Shown: positions 16,557 to 25,620, counted from the stretch's first letter. The stretch is DNA of 40,855 nt from an uncultured Clostridia bacterium (GCA_947627005.1 CANQUJ010000016.1:1-40855), one strand, 5' to 3'. Notes: generated from the sequence alone by a model not told the origin. Made by a program: numbers and translations.

Positions 16557-17407
16557 TTGTCCGCGCACCTGTGCTCCGCCCGGGCGTCGTAGCCCTCGCT
16601 GCAAAGCTCATCGGAAAGCCTTCTTGCGAAGCTTACGCTGCGGTGCTTTCCGCCGGTGCAGCCGAACGCGATGACAAGCCTCGCCTTGCCCTCTTTTATA
16701 AACATCGGGATCAAAAAGTCGACGAGGTCGTGAATTTTTCCGTAGAGTTCATTTGATTCCGGCCGAGAGAAAACATAGTCGTAAACCTCGTCGTCGAGGC
16801 CGGTTTTTGTTCTAAGCTCGGGGACGTAGAACGGATTTTTAAGGCATCTTACGTCGAATACGAGGTCGGCGTCTTTCGGGAGGCCGAACATATACCCGAA
16901 CGATACGACGTTTATTATCATGCTGCTGTCTTCGCCCTCGAAAAGCGACCTTAGCCTTCTGCTGAAAGAAGTGGTCGAGGCGCTCGAGGAATCGAGGTAG
17001 ATATCCGCCATATCGCGGGCGTCGGCAAGCTCTTTTCGCTCCATATCTATCGCCCGAAGAATGTTGCCCGAGGCTTCTTCTTCAAGGGGGTGCCTTCTTC
17101 GGGTTTCTTTGTATCTGTTTATGAGTATCGCGTCGTCGCAGTCGACGAAAACGATTTTAACGTCTATCCCCGAGGCTCGCAAAGCCTCTACGCTCTCGCG
17201 GAACTTCGAGAAAAGCTCTCCGGATCGAATATCGACGGCGAAGCAAAGCCTATCCGTCTTCGGGACGGAGTTTCTTATAAGCTCGGCGAAGCTTGAAAGA
17301 AGCTCGGGCGGCATATTGTCTATGCAATAGTAGTCGAGGTCCTCAAAAACGTTAAGCGCGGTGGATTTCCCCGCGCCGGACATTCCCGTTACGATAACGA
17401 TTTTCAT
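16553..17407 (-). CDS. rapZ: RapZ/YvcJ family nucleotide-binding adapter protein
   Basis: A 284-residue P-loop protein of the RapZ/YvcJ family. The Walker A motif is GMSGAGKST at residues 8-16, a DCDDAI stretch lies near residue 113, and the C-terminal signature FGCTGGKHRSV is present near 250. Family members bind ATP/GTP; in E. coli RapZ guides RNase E to a small RNA controlling GlmS, and in Bacillus YvcJ affects competence. Here the function is inferred only from family. AAGGAG precedes ATG 17407. It sits between murB and whiA, as in many Firmicutes. Confidence 0.95.
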   Translation of the reverse strand: MKIVIVTGMSGAGKSTALNVFEDLDYYCIDNMPPELLSSFAELIRNSVPKTDRLCFAVDIRSGELFSKFRESVEALRASGIDVKIVFVDCDDAILINRYKETRRRHPLEEEASGNILRAIDMERKELADARDMADIYLDSSSASTTSFSRRLRSLFEGEDSSMIINVVSFGYMFGLPKDADLVFDVRCLKNPFYVPELRTKTGLDDEVYDYVFSRPESNELYGKIHDLVDFLIPMFIKEGKARLVIAFGCTGGKHRSVSFARRLSDELCSEGYDARAEHRCADK

Positions 17408-17425
17408 ATTTTCAGCTCCTTCGGC

Positions 17426-18349
17426 TTAAGGTTCGGCCGGTATAAGCCTAACCTCCGGCTCTAAATCAAAGCCGGTATTTTCCTTGACTGTTTTTTGGGT
17501 GAGCTCTATAAGCTCGGTGATGTCGGCCGAGCTGCACCCGCCGAGATTTATTATAAAATTCGCGTGTTTAGGGCTTATCTGCGCCCTGCCGACCGTCTTC
17601 CCCTTAAGGCCGCTCTGCTCGATTACAAGGCCGGCATAGGTCCCCTCCGGCCTTTTAAACGCCGAGCCGAAGGATGGATATTCGAGCGGCTGGCGGGCCC
17701 GCCTTCTCGATATAAGCTCCCCCATTTTTTCGGCGATTTTTTCCTTGTCTCCCTCTATAAGCTCGAACGACGCGGAAATTATTATCTCCCCGCTGCGCTC
17801 GAATCTGCTGGTTCGATATCCGAGGCCGAGCTCGTCGCCTGTAAAGGCAATAAGCTTGCCATCCGTTCCCATCGCGGCGACGCTTTTTACGACCTGTTTT
17901 ATCTCGCCGCCATATGCCCCGGCGTTCATATAAACCGCCCCGCCGACCGTCCCGGGTATCCCGTAGGCAAACTCGAGTCCGCTAAGAGAATGTTCCTGCG
18001 CAAAGGCGCATACCGCCGAAAGCTGGACCCCCGCCGAGGCGGTTATGATGTTTCCTTCAATCGAGATTTTTCCGCTTTTCGGCGCGGGGATTATCACCGC
18101 TCCCCTAAATCCGTCGTCCGAAAAAAGGCAGTTCGAGCCGTTGCCCATGACCATAGAGTAAAGCCCAATAGCTTTACACTTATTGAACACCTCGGCCGAA
18201 ACCTCGGCGCTCGGAGAGATTACCGCAAGGTCGCATTTTCCGCCGGTTTTGACGGAGGTGTGCGGCCCCAGCGGCTCGTTATAAAGAAGCTTGCAGCCTC
18301 GCTCTTCGGCAAAGGCTTCGGCCTCTTTCAATTTATCGCGAAAGGTCAT
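17426..18349 (-). CDS. murB: UDP-N-acetylenolpyruvoylglucosamine reductase MurB
   Basis: A 307-residue FAD-dependent reductase that makes UDP-N-acetylmuramic acid in peptidoglycan synthesis. FAD-binding residues are in SVKTGGKCDLAV and GNGSNCLFSDDG, followed by GIPGTVGGAVYMNAGAYGGE. The YPSFGSAFKRP motif carries the catalytic serine, and the C-terminal glutamate is in EPEVRLIP. The pattern is type II MurB (short, lacking the extra loop of E. coli MurB), usual in Firmicutes. AAAGGA precedes ATG 18349. Its neighbours hprK, PHP and rapZ form a conserved block. Confidence 0.96.
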   Translation of the reverse strand: MTFRDKLKEAEAFAEERGCKLLYNEPLGPHTSVKTGGKCDLAVISPSAEVSAEVFNKCKAIGLYSMVMGNGSNCLFSDDGFRGAVIIPAPKSGKISIEGNIITASAGVQLSAVCAFAQEHSLSGLEFAYGIPGTVGGAVYMNAGAYGGEIKQVVKSVAAMGTDGKLIAFTGDELGLGYRTSRFERSGEIIISASFELIEGDKEKIAEKMGELISRRRARQPLEYPSFGSAFKRPEGTYAGLVIEQSGLKGKTVGRAQISPKHANFIINLGGCSSADITELIELTQKTVKENTGFDLEPEVRLIPAEP

Positions 18350-18372
18350 ATTATCGTCCTTTCAGTAAAAAA

Positions 18373-19104
18373 TTATATGTCGAGACAGGGGCGCCTTTTT
18401 AAAATCCTCTCTCTAAGCTCCGCCCAGTCGGCGTTGGCGATAAGCCCCCGCGGAAAGCCGAGCTCTTGAAGAATTTGCTCCGAAATCGGGGTCTCGGCGA
18501 TAGTCCCCCAAAAGTGAGAATCGGTGTTCACGGCTATCGGGCAGCGCTGTTTTTTACATTCTAAAAGCATCTCGACGACCGTTTCTTTCGGGCTTTTGCC
18601 GTCTCTGATCGAGCTTTCGTTGAGCTCTAAAAGAACCCCGGCCTCTTTCGCCGCCGAAACCAAAACCCGCCAATCGACCGGAAAATGCTTGGTGGTCGGG
18701 TGGCCGATCATATCGACCGAGGGGTTTTCAAGCAGCTTCAAATAGCCCTTTGTGACGGTCTCTTCGCTCTGCCGCTCAAAGTTTTCAAAGTAGTAGCGGT
18801 GATACGAGGCGACGACAAACTCGAATTTATAGGGCGAGCCGTCGCAGACGTCGAGGCCGCCGTCATAGTCGATAATATTCGCCTCGACGCCCTTCAATAC
18901 CGTTACGCCCAGAATTTTTCGCGGCAGAACCCGCATATTTCCGAAGTGCCAGATATGGGGCGAATCGGGCATCGCGGGGCCGTGGTCTGTCATGGCCAAA
19001 CACTTTACGCCTGATTCCTTCGCCCTCACGCAGTTTTCGGTTATTGTCGAAAATCCGTGGGTCGAGGCGACGGTGTGGGTGTGAAGATCCGCTTCGATAA
19101 GCAA
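18373..19104 (-). CDS. PHP-domain phosphoesterase (YcdX-like)
   Basis: A 243-residue protein consisting of one PHP domain. Metal ligands are visible in DLHTHTVAS (H8 and H10), TDHGP near residue 40, the glutamate of GVEANI near 75, ASYHRY near 99 and the C-terminal NTDSHFWG. It belongs to the YcdX-like phosphatase group; the substrate is unknown. The start is TTG 19104 (then CTT ATC GAA), with AAGGGG about ten bases upstream; no better ATG exists before the DLHTH motif. It lies between hprK and murB, a common place for this family in Clostridia. Confidence 0.9.
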   Translation of the reverse strand: MLIEADLHTHTVASTHGFSTITENCVRAKESGVKCLAMTDHGPAMPDSPHIWHFGNMRVLPRKILGVTVLKGVEANIIDYDGGLDVCDGSPYKFEFVVASYHRYYFENFERQSEETVTKGYLKLLENPSVDMIGHPTTKHFPVDWRVLVSAAKEAGVLLELNESSIRDGKSPKETVVEMLLECKKQRCPIAVNTDSHFWGTIAETPISEQILQELGFPRGLIANADWAELRERILKRRPCLDI

Positions 19105-19122
19105 TTTTTTATCCCCTTTTTG

Positions 19123-20082
19123 TCAAAAATCCTTCCAATTCGAGACGGTTTCGTTCGATTCCATCTCAAGCCCGAGGTTGCCCAAAAGCTCCTGCGCGGC
19201 GTTGTAGCCCATCTTTTTCTCGCGGTTGTTCATCGCCGCGACCTCAAGAATGACCGCAAGGTTGCGCCCCGGCTTTACCGGTATTGTAATGCTCGGGACC
19301 TTTACACCGAGTATGCTGGTGTATTCGTTATCCACTCCCATTCTGTCGTAGAAGCGGTCCGGGTCCCAGGGTTCAAGCTTGACTACAAGGTCTATCCTCT
19401 CGGTGTTTTTGATCGAGCCCATGCCGTAAAGTCTGCGGACGTTTACTATTCCGATGCCCCTAAGCTCGATAAAGTGGCGGATATTTTCGGGCGACGAGCC
19501 GACAAGGGATATCGCCGATACCTTTTTGATCTCGACGGCGTCGTCTGCGACAAGCCTGTGCCCGCGCTTGACGAGCTCTATCGCGGTCTCGGATTTACCT
19601 ACGCCGCTCTCTCCGACTATAAGAACGCCCTCGCCGTAAATCTCGATGAGAACGCCGTGGCGGGTGATCCTCTGCGCAAGCTCGACGTTCAAATATGCGA
19701 TACCCCTCGCCAAAAGCTCGGAGGAGCCGAGTTCCGTCCTTAAAAGCGGAACGCCGTATTTTTTCGCCGAAGAGAGCATCTCGGGAAAGATGTCGTGGTT
19801 CAGACAGACTATCAGCGCCGGGAATTTATAGGAAAAAAGCCTGTCGAGCCGCTCGGCCCTGACTTCGGACTCGAGCCCTTTAAGATAGGCGAACTCGGTG
19901 TTCCCGCAGGACTGGACCTTTTCGGTGTTGAAGTATTCGTAGAACCCCGCAAGCTGAAGCGCGGGGCGGTTGATGTCGTTGTTGTAGATGTAGATGTCCT
20001 TAAGGTCGCCCGGGCTGTATACAACCTCGAGCTTAAGCTCGTCGACGAGCTGCGATAGCGAAACCTTGTAAGCGTCTGCCAT
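19123..20082 (-). CDS. hprK: HPr kinase/phosphorylase
   Basis: A 319-residue bifunctional enzyme that phosphorylates and dephosphorylates Ser46 of HPr, the central switch of carbon catabolite repression in Firmicutes. The N-terminal domain spans about 1-130. The Walker A motif is GESGVGKSE near residues 155-163 and the family signature is IELRGIGIVNVRRLYG near 205-220, followed by the catalytic loop region. GAGGAGG upstream of ATG 20082 overlaps the stop of the preceding gene. Its presence supports a PTS-type regulatory network, though no PTS gene is in the window. Confidence 0.96.
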   Translation of the reverse strand: MADAYKVSLSQLVDELKLEVVYSPGDLKDIYIYNNDINRPALQLAGFYEYFNTEKVQSCGNTEFAYLKGLESEVRAERLDRLFSYKFPALIVCLNHDIFPEMLSSAKKYGVPLLRTELGSSELLARGIAYLNVELAQRITRHGVLIEIYGEGVLIVGESGVGKSETAIELVKRGHRLVADDAVEIKKVSAISLVGSSPENIRHFIELRGIGIVNVRRLYGMGSIKNTERIDLVVKLEPWDPDRFYDRMGVDNEYTSILGVKVPSITIPVKPGRNLAVILEVAAMNNREKKMGYNAAQELLGNLGLEMESNETVSNWKDF

Positions 20083-20094
20083 AATAGATCCTCC

Positions 20095-21363
20095 TCAAAG
20101 AGATATTGTTTTTTCGTCGAGCATATTCTGCGCCGCCAAAATTATCCCGAGCCTGCCTGTCGGGTATGTAAGCCCGCCCTGAAGCCAGGCGGCAAAAGGC
20201 TCGCGGATAGGCGCGTCGGCCGAAAGCTCTATCGAAGCGCCCATAGTAAACGCCCCGGCGGCCATGATGACCTTTGAATCGTACCCGGGCATATCCGCCG
20301 GCTCGGGCGCGGCGAAGCTGTCTATCGGGGAGCCGTGCTGGATCCCCCTTATGAACGAGCAGAGCGCCGCCTCGTTTTTCAAAAGAATCGAGGCGATTAT
20401 ATCCGCCCTCGGCTCGCCGGATTTGGGCAAAGTCTCATAGCCGAGCATATTGAAGAGCCGACACGCGAACACCGAGGTTTTAACCGCGTTCGCGACGGTC
20501 TGCGGCGCAAGGAAGAAGCCCATAAACATCTCGCGGTTTTGGTGGAGGGTCGCGCCGATTTCTTTGCCCATTCCGACGCAGGTAAGGCGATAGGCGCAAA
20601 GCTCGATAAGGTCCTTTCTTCCGGCGATATATCCGCCGGTCGAGGCTATTCCCCCGCCCGGGTTTTTAATAAGCGAGCCCATCATTATATCCGCGCCGAC
20701 GTCCGTCGGCTCGATTCTCTCGACAAACTCTCCGTAGCAGTTGTCGACCATGATGATCGCGTTTTTGTCCGCCGAGCGTATCGCTTCGACGATTTTTTTG
20801 ATGTCCGCTACCGAATAGGACGGTCTGGTCGAATACCCCCGCGAGCGCTGGATATAGGCTATTTTAGCGCCCCTCGCCCTCTCGGCTATCCGCTCAAGGT
20901 CGGGCATGCCGTTCGGCAAAAGCCCGACTTCTTCATACTCTATCCCATAGTCTTTAAGCGAGCCGTTCCCCGGTTTCCCCCGCTTGCCGACTATCTCTTC
21001 AAGGGTGTCGTAAGGCGCGCCGGTGCACATCAAAAGCCTGTCTTTGGGTCGAAGGATCCCGTAAAGCGCGGTCGAAATGGTGTGCGTTCCGTTCACAAAA
21101 TTGAACCTCACGAGCGCGTCCTCCGCCCCGAAAGCGTCGGCGTAAACGCGGTCGAGCGCCTCTCTTCCGAGGTCGTCGTAGCCGTAGCCGGTCGTTCCGT
21201 GAAGATGCGGCTCCGAAACCTTGTTTTTGATGAACGCCGAAAGAACCTTTTCGCCGTTATACGCGGCTATCGAGTCTATCTCGGCGAACTGCCCGGCGCA
21301 GGCCGCCTCCGCCCTTTCGGCAAGCTCTTTAAGTTTTGGGTCGATTTTAAAAAATTCCGTCAT
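20095..21363 (-). CDS. PLP-dependent methionine gamma-lyase family / aluminium resistance protein
   Basis: A 422-residue fold-type I PLP enzyme of the family annotated as methionine gamma-lyase-like or aluminium resistance protein (YnbB group). NGTHTISTALYGIL lies at 91-104, D207 in IIMVDNCYGEF pairs with the PLP pyridine nitrogen, and the Schiff-base lysine is K233 in MGSLIKNPGGG. The true reaction of this family is not established. The open frame extends to 21567, but its first 68 residues overlap the GNAT gene in another frame and are basic and low-quality; ATG 21363 has GGAGAG upstream and gives the family N-terminus. Confidence 0.9.
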   Translation of the reverse strand: MTEFFKIDPKLKELAERAEAACAGQFAEIDSIAAYNGEKVLSAFIKNKVSEPHLHGTTGYGYDDLGREALDRVYADAFGAEDALVRFNFVNGTHTISTALYGILRPKDRLLMCTGAPYDTLEEIVGKRGKPGNGSLKDYGIEYEEVGLLPNGMPDLERIAERARGAKIAYIQRSRGYSTRPSYSVADIKKIVEAIRSADKNAIIMVDNCYGEFVERIEPTDVGADIMMGSLIKNPGGGIASTGGYIAGRKDLIELCAYRLTCVGMGKEIGATLHQNREMFMGFFLAPQTVANAVKTSVFACRLFNMLGYETLPKSGEPRADIIASILLKNEAALCSFIRGIQHGSPIDSFAAPEPADMPGYDSKVIMAAGAFTMGASIELSADAPIREPFAAWLQGGLTYPTGRLGIILAAQNMLDEKTISL

Positions 21364-21388
21364 TTTTCTCTCCGATATCCTGTTTTTT

Positions 21389-22120
21389 TTATAATTTTTC
21401 TTTGATTTTAAAGGCGCGGTCGCAAAAAATCTTCTTATACCCCAGCGACTCGTAAAACCCTGCGGTCTCCTCGTTCGCCGAAAGATAGGCAAAAGCCCCT
21501 TCTTCCGCCAAAAGGCGGGCAGCTTTCGCCAAAAGGGTTCGCGCATAGCCCTTTCCGCGATCTTCAAAAGGGGTCGCGACGTCCGCGATATAGGCCGCGC
21601 CGCCGTCGATAAACCTTACAGTCAGCACCGAGCTTTCATAGCCCAAAAGCCTTGAAAGCCCGAGATTCTGCCGCCGAAGCGTGTCGGTAAGCCAAAGGGC
21701 AAAGCTGTCGTTTTCGCCGAAAGCGGTCTCAAATGCCACCGCCGGCTCGGGATAGATAAGCCCCTCGGCCGAATCGCCGGGCGGGACTTCAAAAAAGCTG
21801 CGCTCTATCGGCGAATAGCCCGAAAAGCCGCGATTCAGTGCAAGCTCCGGCGATATTTCGACAAATTCGGGCGAGCAAAAGCCGATAAATTCGGCGATCT
21901 CCCGCTTGGCGCCGAAGGCCGGGGCCGCGCCCTCGCAAAGCCCGACCGCCGCCCCGCCGTTGAAGACGGAAATAACGCCTATCCGCTTTCTTCCGCAGAT
22001 TTCGTAGAACCGGCAGAAGTCGTACCCCGAGCCGTATGCCGCGAAATGCGAGCGAATGACCCGGGAAACGTGGCTTTCTTTGAGGTTTACCCCCTCGAGC
22101 GAGCCGAGCAGCCTTATCAT
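21389..22120 (-). CDS. GNAT family N-acetyltransferase
   Basis: A 243-residue protein with a C-terminal GNAT acetyl-CoA-binding fold: IADVATPFEDRGKGYARTLL (motif A, with the RGKGYA pyrophosphate loop) near 178-197 and ANEETAGFYESLGYKKIF near 214-231. The N-terminal half is weakly conserved and may fold as a second degenerate GNAT unit. The substrate is unknown. Its ATG overlaps the murD stop as ATGA, so it is translationally coupled to murD; this may reflect operon crowding rather than a role in the cell wall. Confidence 0.85.
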   Translation of the reverse strand: MIRLLGSLEGVNLKESHVSRVIRSHFAAYGSGYDFCRFYEICGRKRIGVISVFNGGAAVGLCEGAAPAFGAKREIAEFIGFCSPEFVEISPELALNRGFSGYSPIERSFFEVPPGDSAEGLIYPEPAVAFETAFGENDSFALWLTDTLRRQNLGLSRLLGYESSVLTVRFIDGGAAYIADVATPFEDRGKGYARTLLAKAARLLAEEGAFAYLSANEETAGFYESLGYKKIFCDRAFKIKEKL

Positions 22121-23505
22121 CTTAGCGCGTTGACCTTCGCCTTAAAGTCGCGCCCGCGCGCCTCGAAATTGGGGTAAAGGTCGAACGACGCGCAAGCCGG
22201 CGAAAGCGAGACTATATCCCCGGCTTTGGCCTCTTTTCTTGCCAAAGACACCGCCTCGGCCATCGACCCGGCGTGAAGTATCTTAAGCTCTTCGGGGTTA
22301 TAAAGCGGGGTGTCGGTGACCGCCTTTTCTATCTTTTCGGCGGTCGCGCCCATAAGTATCAAAACTTTTACAAATTCGTTGACCGGCCCGGCGAGCGGCT
22401 CAAACGGTATCTTTTTGTCGTATCCGCCGGCGATGACGATTATCTTTCTGTTGAAGGACCGCAGCCCCGCGATGACCCTCGTCGGGCTCGAGGCTATCGA
22501 GTCGTTGTAATACTTTACGCCGTCAAGCTCGCGGACAAATTCGATGCGGTGCTCTACCCCTCCGAAGCTTCTTGCGACCTTGCAGATGGATTCGACCGAA
22601 ACGTCGCCCCAGACGGTGCATATGGCGGCGAGATAGTTTTCGATGTTGTGCTCGCCGGGAAGCCTTATTTCGCTTGCGGAGATTATCTTAACCGATTTTC
22701 TGCCGTCGCAGTAGCAGAGGTTGCGGTTAGAGTCGAGATATGCGCCGACGGCCGGCTTTTCTTTTCGGGAGAACATATTAAGGCTTCCGCGAACGCGGTC
22801 TTTAAGGGCGCGGGTCCCCTCGTTGTCAAGATTCAAAACCGCCTTAGAGAAGGCGCTCTGGTGGTCCAGAATGTTGCACTTCGCGGCGACGTATTCGTCC
22901 ATAGTTCCGTGAACGTCGAGGTGGTTCGGGGTTATGTTGGTTATGACCGCGACGTCGGGGCTTTGGCGCATCGAGATGAGCTGGAAGCTTGAAAGCTCGA
23001 CTACCGCGTAGTCGTCCTCCGAGATGCTCTCGATCCGCGGCAGAAGCGCCTTTCCGATATTCCCCCCGAGCCAGACGGTATACCCCTCGGCCTTTAAAAA
23101 TTCCGAGATGAGGGTGGTAGTGGTGGTCTTGCCGTCAGAGCCGGTGACCGCGAAGATTCGGCAGGGGCAAAGCTCGAAAAAGCTCTCCATCTCGCTGGTG
23201 ACGACCACGCCGCGCTCCCTCGCTTCGATGAGGCGGGGGTGGTTGTAATACATTCCCGGGGTGCGGTATACGACGTCGAAACTTTCAAGCGAGTCGAGAT
23301 AGCCGTCGCCGGTGATGAATTTTGCGCCGCTAAGGCTTTTTATAAGCTCTTTGTCGTATGATTCCGCCGGCTTGCGGTCCAAAATCGTAACGTCTATCCC
23401 CTTAGAGAGGAAAAGGCGAATAAGCTCGTTATGACTTACTCCGGTTCCGATAAAAGCGACCTTTTTTTCTTTTAATCCCTCAAAAAAACGCGCTGTTTTG
23501 CTCAT
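22117..23505 (-). CDS. murD: UDP-N-acetylmuramoylalanine--D-glutamate ligase MurD
   Basis: A 462-residue Mur ligase adding D-glutamate to UDP-MurNAc-L-Ala. The N-terminal Rossmann-like domain starts at VAFIGTGVSHNEL. The central ATP-binding loop is GSDGKTT at 122-128, with ITPNHLDVHGTMDEY further on. The C-terminal domain carries YNDSIASSPTRVIAGLRSF and LSPACASFDLYPNFEARG, the latter typical of MurD. AAAGG lies upstream of ATG 23505. It is the first gene of the long minus-strand operon and has its own promoter. Confidence 0.96.
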   Translation of the reverse strand: MSKTARFFEGLKEKKVAFIGTGVSHNELIRLFLSKGIDVTILDRKPAESYDKELIKSLSGAKFITGDGYLDSLESFDVVYRTPGMYYNHPRLIEARERGVVVTSEMESFFELCPCRIFAVTGSDGKTTTTTLISEFLKAEGYTVWLGGNIGKALLPRIESISEDDYAVVELSSFQLISMRQSPDVAVITNITPNHLDVHGTMDEYVAAKCNILDHQSAFSKAVLNLDNEGTRALKDRVRGSLNMFSRKEKPAVGAYLDSNRNLCYCDGRKSVKIISASEIRLPGEHNIENYLAAICTVWGDVSVESICKVARSFGGVEHRIEFVRELDGVKYYNDSIASSPTRVIAGLRSFNRKIIVIAGGYDKKIPFEPLAGPVNEFVKVLILMGATAEKIEKAVTDTPLYNPEELKILHAGSMAEAVSLARKEAKAGDIVSLSPACASFDLYPNFEARGRDFKAKVNALR

Positions 23506-23558
23506 GTATAAAAATTCCTTTCAGGTTTGATTGGCGGCGGCATAATGCCTCTGTATAT

Positions 23559-23587
23559 ATTATATATTATTCTTTCGGAAATTTCAA
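23559..23587 (-). promoter_or_regulatory. Sigma-A promoter of the murD operon
   Basis: On the minus strand TTGAAA (23587-23582) and TATAAT (23564-23559) are 17 nt apart, giving a start near 23552 and a leader of about 47 nt. It is divergent from the pot promoter about 100 nt away. Confidence 0.85.
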
Positions 23588-23603
23588 CCTCTTCGGCGAG
23601 GTT
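23586..23603. promoter_or_regulatory. Candidate operator: inverted repeat next to the murD -35 box
   Basis: Perfect 6-bp arms AACCTC and GAGGTT surround TTCGGC, touching the murD -35 hexamer. It could be a repressor or activator site between the divergent murD and pot promoters, but a chance repeat is possible. Confidence 0.35.
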
Positions 23604-23680
23604 TTATTTGTTCAATTTCAAAAAAGAAAGATTCCGAGAAAGTCGATTTTTGTATGAAATGAAAAAGTTGCGTTTTAATA

Positions 23681-23709
23681 TTGTAAAAATTTTAAAAGAG
23701 TATTATAAT
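23681..23709 (+). promoter_or_regulatory. Sigma-A promoter of potABCD
   Basis: TTGTAA (23681-23686) and a perfect TATAAT (23704-23709) are 17 nt apart in an AT-rich stretch. The start near 23716 leaves a leader of about 50 nt before potA. Confidence 0.85.
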
Positions 23710-23764
23710 AAAAGCGGCGCAGGCCGTAATTTTCAATTTTCAGAAAAGGAGACAAAGAAAGTAA

Positions 23765-24811
23765 TTGGAAAATACCATCATCAGTTTGCGAAACGCTGTC
23801 GTAGAGTATGACGGGGAACAAATCCTTAAAAGCATCAGTCTCGACATTATCGACAAGCAGTTCGTAACTCTTCTGGGGCCGTCGGGTTGCGGCAAGACTA
23901 CAACCCTGCGTATCATCGGGGGCTTCGCCGAAATGGCGAGCGGTGATCTGTTTTTTAACGGTGTTAATATTAAAAATCTTCCTCCCCATAAGCGGCAGGT
24001 CAACACCGTGTTCCAAAAGTATGCGCTTTTCCCGCATCTTAACATTTACGAGAACATAGCGTTCGGTCTCAGGATCCAGAAGCTTCCGGAGGACGAGATC
24101 AGAGAGCGCGTGGGCGAGATGCTCGAGCTTGTAAATATGCGGGGATACGAAAAGCGCTCTATCAACTCTCTTTCGGGCGGCCAGCAGCAGCGAATCGCGA
24201 TAGCTCGGGCGCTCGTAAACCGACCGAAGGTTCTTTTGCTGGACGAGCCGCTCGGCGCGTTGGACCTTAAGCTTAGAAAAGAAATGCAGATCGAGCTTAA
24301 GCGTATGCAGCAAGACCTTGAAATCACATTCATTTACGTTACTCATGATCAAGAGGAAGCGCTTACCATGTCGGATACCGTCGTCGTTATGAGAGACGGC
24401 ATGATTCAGCAGATAGGCACCCCTCAAGACATTTACAACGAGCCGAAGAACGCCTTTGTGGCCGACTTCATCGGCGAGTCTAATATAATCGACGGCATAA
24501 TGCGGCGCGATTTCGCGGTCGAATTTGCCGGAAAGGAATTCGTATGCGTCGACAAGGGCTTTGATAAAGACGAGCTCGTAGACGTAGTTATCCGACCGGA
24601 GGATATAAAGGTCGTTCCGCAGCAAGACGGCGCCATAGTGGGAGTAGTCGAAAACGTCGTATTCAAAGGCGTTCACTACGAGATCACGGTAGACGCCCTC
24701 GGATATAAATGGATAATCCAGTCCACCAGGAGCGAGAGCGTGGGCTCGATCATCGGAATGAACGTTACCCCCGAGGATATCCATATCATGCACAAGACGG
24801 AGGACGAATGA
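23765..24811 (+). CDS. potA: Spermidine/putrescine ABC transporter ATP-binding protein PotA
   Basis: A 348-residue ABC ATPase driving polyamine import. Walker A is GPSGCGKT at 38-45, the Q-loop is in [11 protein letters not shown], the signature is LSGGQQQR at 136-143, Walker B is LLLDEP at 157-162, and the H-loop is in [10 protein letters not shown]-terminal TOBE-type regulatory domain follows from about 240 ([11 protein letters not shown]). The start is TTG 23765 with AGGAG about a dozen bases upstream; no in-frame ATG precedes the conserved N-terminus. Its stop overlaps the potB start. PotA call rests on sequence and on potB, potC and potD following. Confidence 0.95.
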   Translation: MENTIISLRNAVVEYDGEQILKSISLDIIDKQFVTLLGPSGCGKTTTLRIIGGFAEMASGDLFFNGVNIKNLPPHKRQVNTVFQKYALFPHLNIYENIAFGLRIQKLPEDEIRERVGEMLELVNMRGYEKRSINSLSGGQQQRIAIARALVNRPKVLLLDEPLGALDLKLRKEMQIELKRMQQDLEITFIYVTHDQEEALTMSDTVVVMRDGMIQQIGTPQDIYNEPKNAFVADFIGESNIIDGIMRRDFAVEFAGKEFVCVDKGFDKDELVDVVIRPEDIKVVPQQDGAIVGVVENVVFKGVHYEITVDALGYKWIIQSTRSESVGSIIGMNVTPEDIHIMHKTEDE

Positions 24812-25620
24812 TGAAGGCGCCTAAAGCTCTTGCCGTACCGTATGTAGTCTGGGTGCTGATATTCACCGTCATCCCGCTCGGGCTGGTCGTCGGCTTCGCT
24901 ATGACCGACCCCGACGGAAATCTCACTCTTGAAAACATCTTCGCGATGTCGGACTATATGGCGGTTTTGTTCCGCTCTATCCTTTTTGCGATAATCGCAA
25001 CGATAATCTGTCTTATAATCGCCTTTCCCGCGGCATACATAATCTCCCGCGCGAGCGCGATTAACCAATCCACCCTCGTCGTTTTGCTGATGGTCCCGAT
25101 GTGGATAAACTTTCTTTTAAGGACCTACGCTTGGATGACCCTTTTGGAGCAAAACGGCCTCATCAACAAGCTCTTGGGGCTGGTCGGCCTCGGGCCGTAT
25201 AATCTTATCAACAATTCCGGCGCGGTCATTTTGGGCATGGTCTATAACTATCTGCCCTTTATGATCCTTCCGCTCTATTCGGTTATGGTAAAAATCGACC
25301 ACAGCATAATCGAAGCGGCGCAGGACCTTGGCTCTAATAAGGCGAGACTGGTAAGAAAAGTCCTGCTTCCGCTTTCTATGCCCGGGATATCTACCGGGGT
25401 TATCGCGGTGTTCGTGCCCTCGGTATCGACTTTTATCATCTCGCGTATGCTCGGCGGCGGAACCAACGACCTTATCGGAGACATCATCGAAATGCAGTTC
25501 TCCGGCAACTCCTATAACCCCCACCTCGGCTCGGCGATGGCGCTTGTTCTTATGATAATCGTCATCTTTATGATGAGCCTCTTCAACCAATTCGGATCGG
25601 AGGAGGACGTGCCGCTATGA
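24811..25620 (+). CDS. potB: Spermidine/putrescine ABC transporter permease PotB
   Basis: A 269-residue inner-membrane permease with about six hydrophobic helices. The cytoplasmic EAA loop that docks on PotA reads EAAQDLGSNKARLVRK and then LPLSMPGI. Two adjacent in-frame ATG codons exist at 24808 and 24811. GGAGG at 24799-24803 is 7 nt from the second and only 4 from the first, so 24811 is preferred. Longer starts back to 24709 lie inside potA and lack a ribosome site. The gene overlaps potA at the potA TGA and overlaps potC by ATGA, indicating tight coupling. Confidence 0.94.
   Translation: MKAPKALAVPYVVWVLIFTVIPLGLVVGFAMTDPDGNLTLENIFAMSDYMAVLFRSILFAIIATIICLIIAFPAAYIISRASAINQSTLVVLLMVPMWINFLLRTYAWMTLLEQNGLINKLLGLVGLGPYNLINNSGAVILGMVYNYLPFMILPLYSVMVKIDHSIIEAAQDLGSNKARLVRKVLLPLSMPGISTGVIAVFVPSVSTFIISRMLGGGTNDLIGDIIEMQFSGNSYNPHLGSAMALVLMIIVIFMMSLFNQFGSEEDVPL

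Noticed and set aside
23675-24793. 372-residue frame antisense to potA
   Set aside because: It mirrors the codons of potA, lacks a ribosome site and potA has all ABC ATPase motifs.
24709-24810. Longer potB start inside potA
   Set aside because: No ribosome site; the added residues are hydrophilic and off-family, while GGAGG is correctly placed for ATG 24811.
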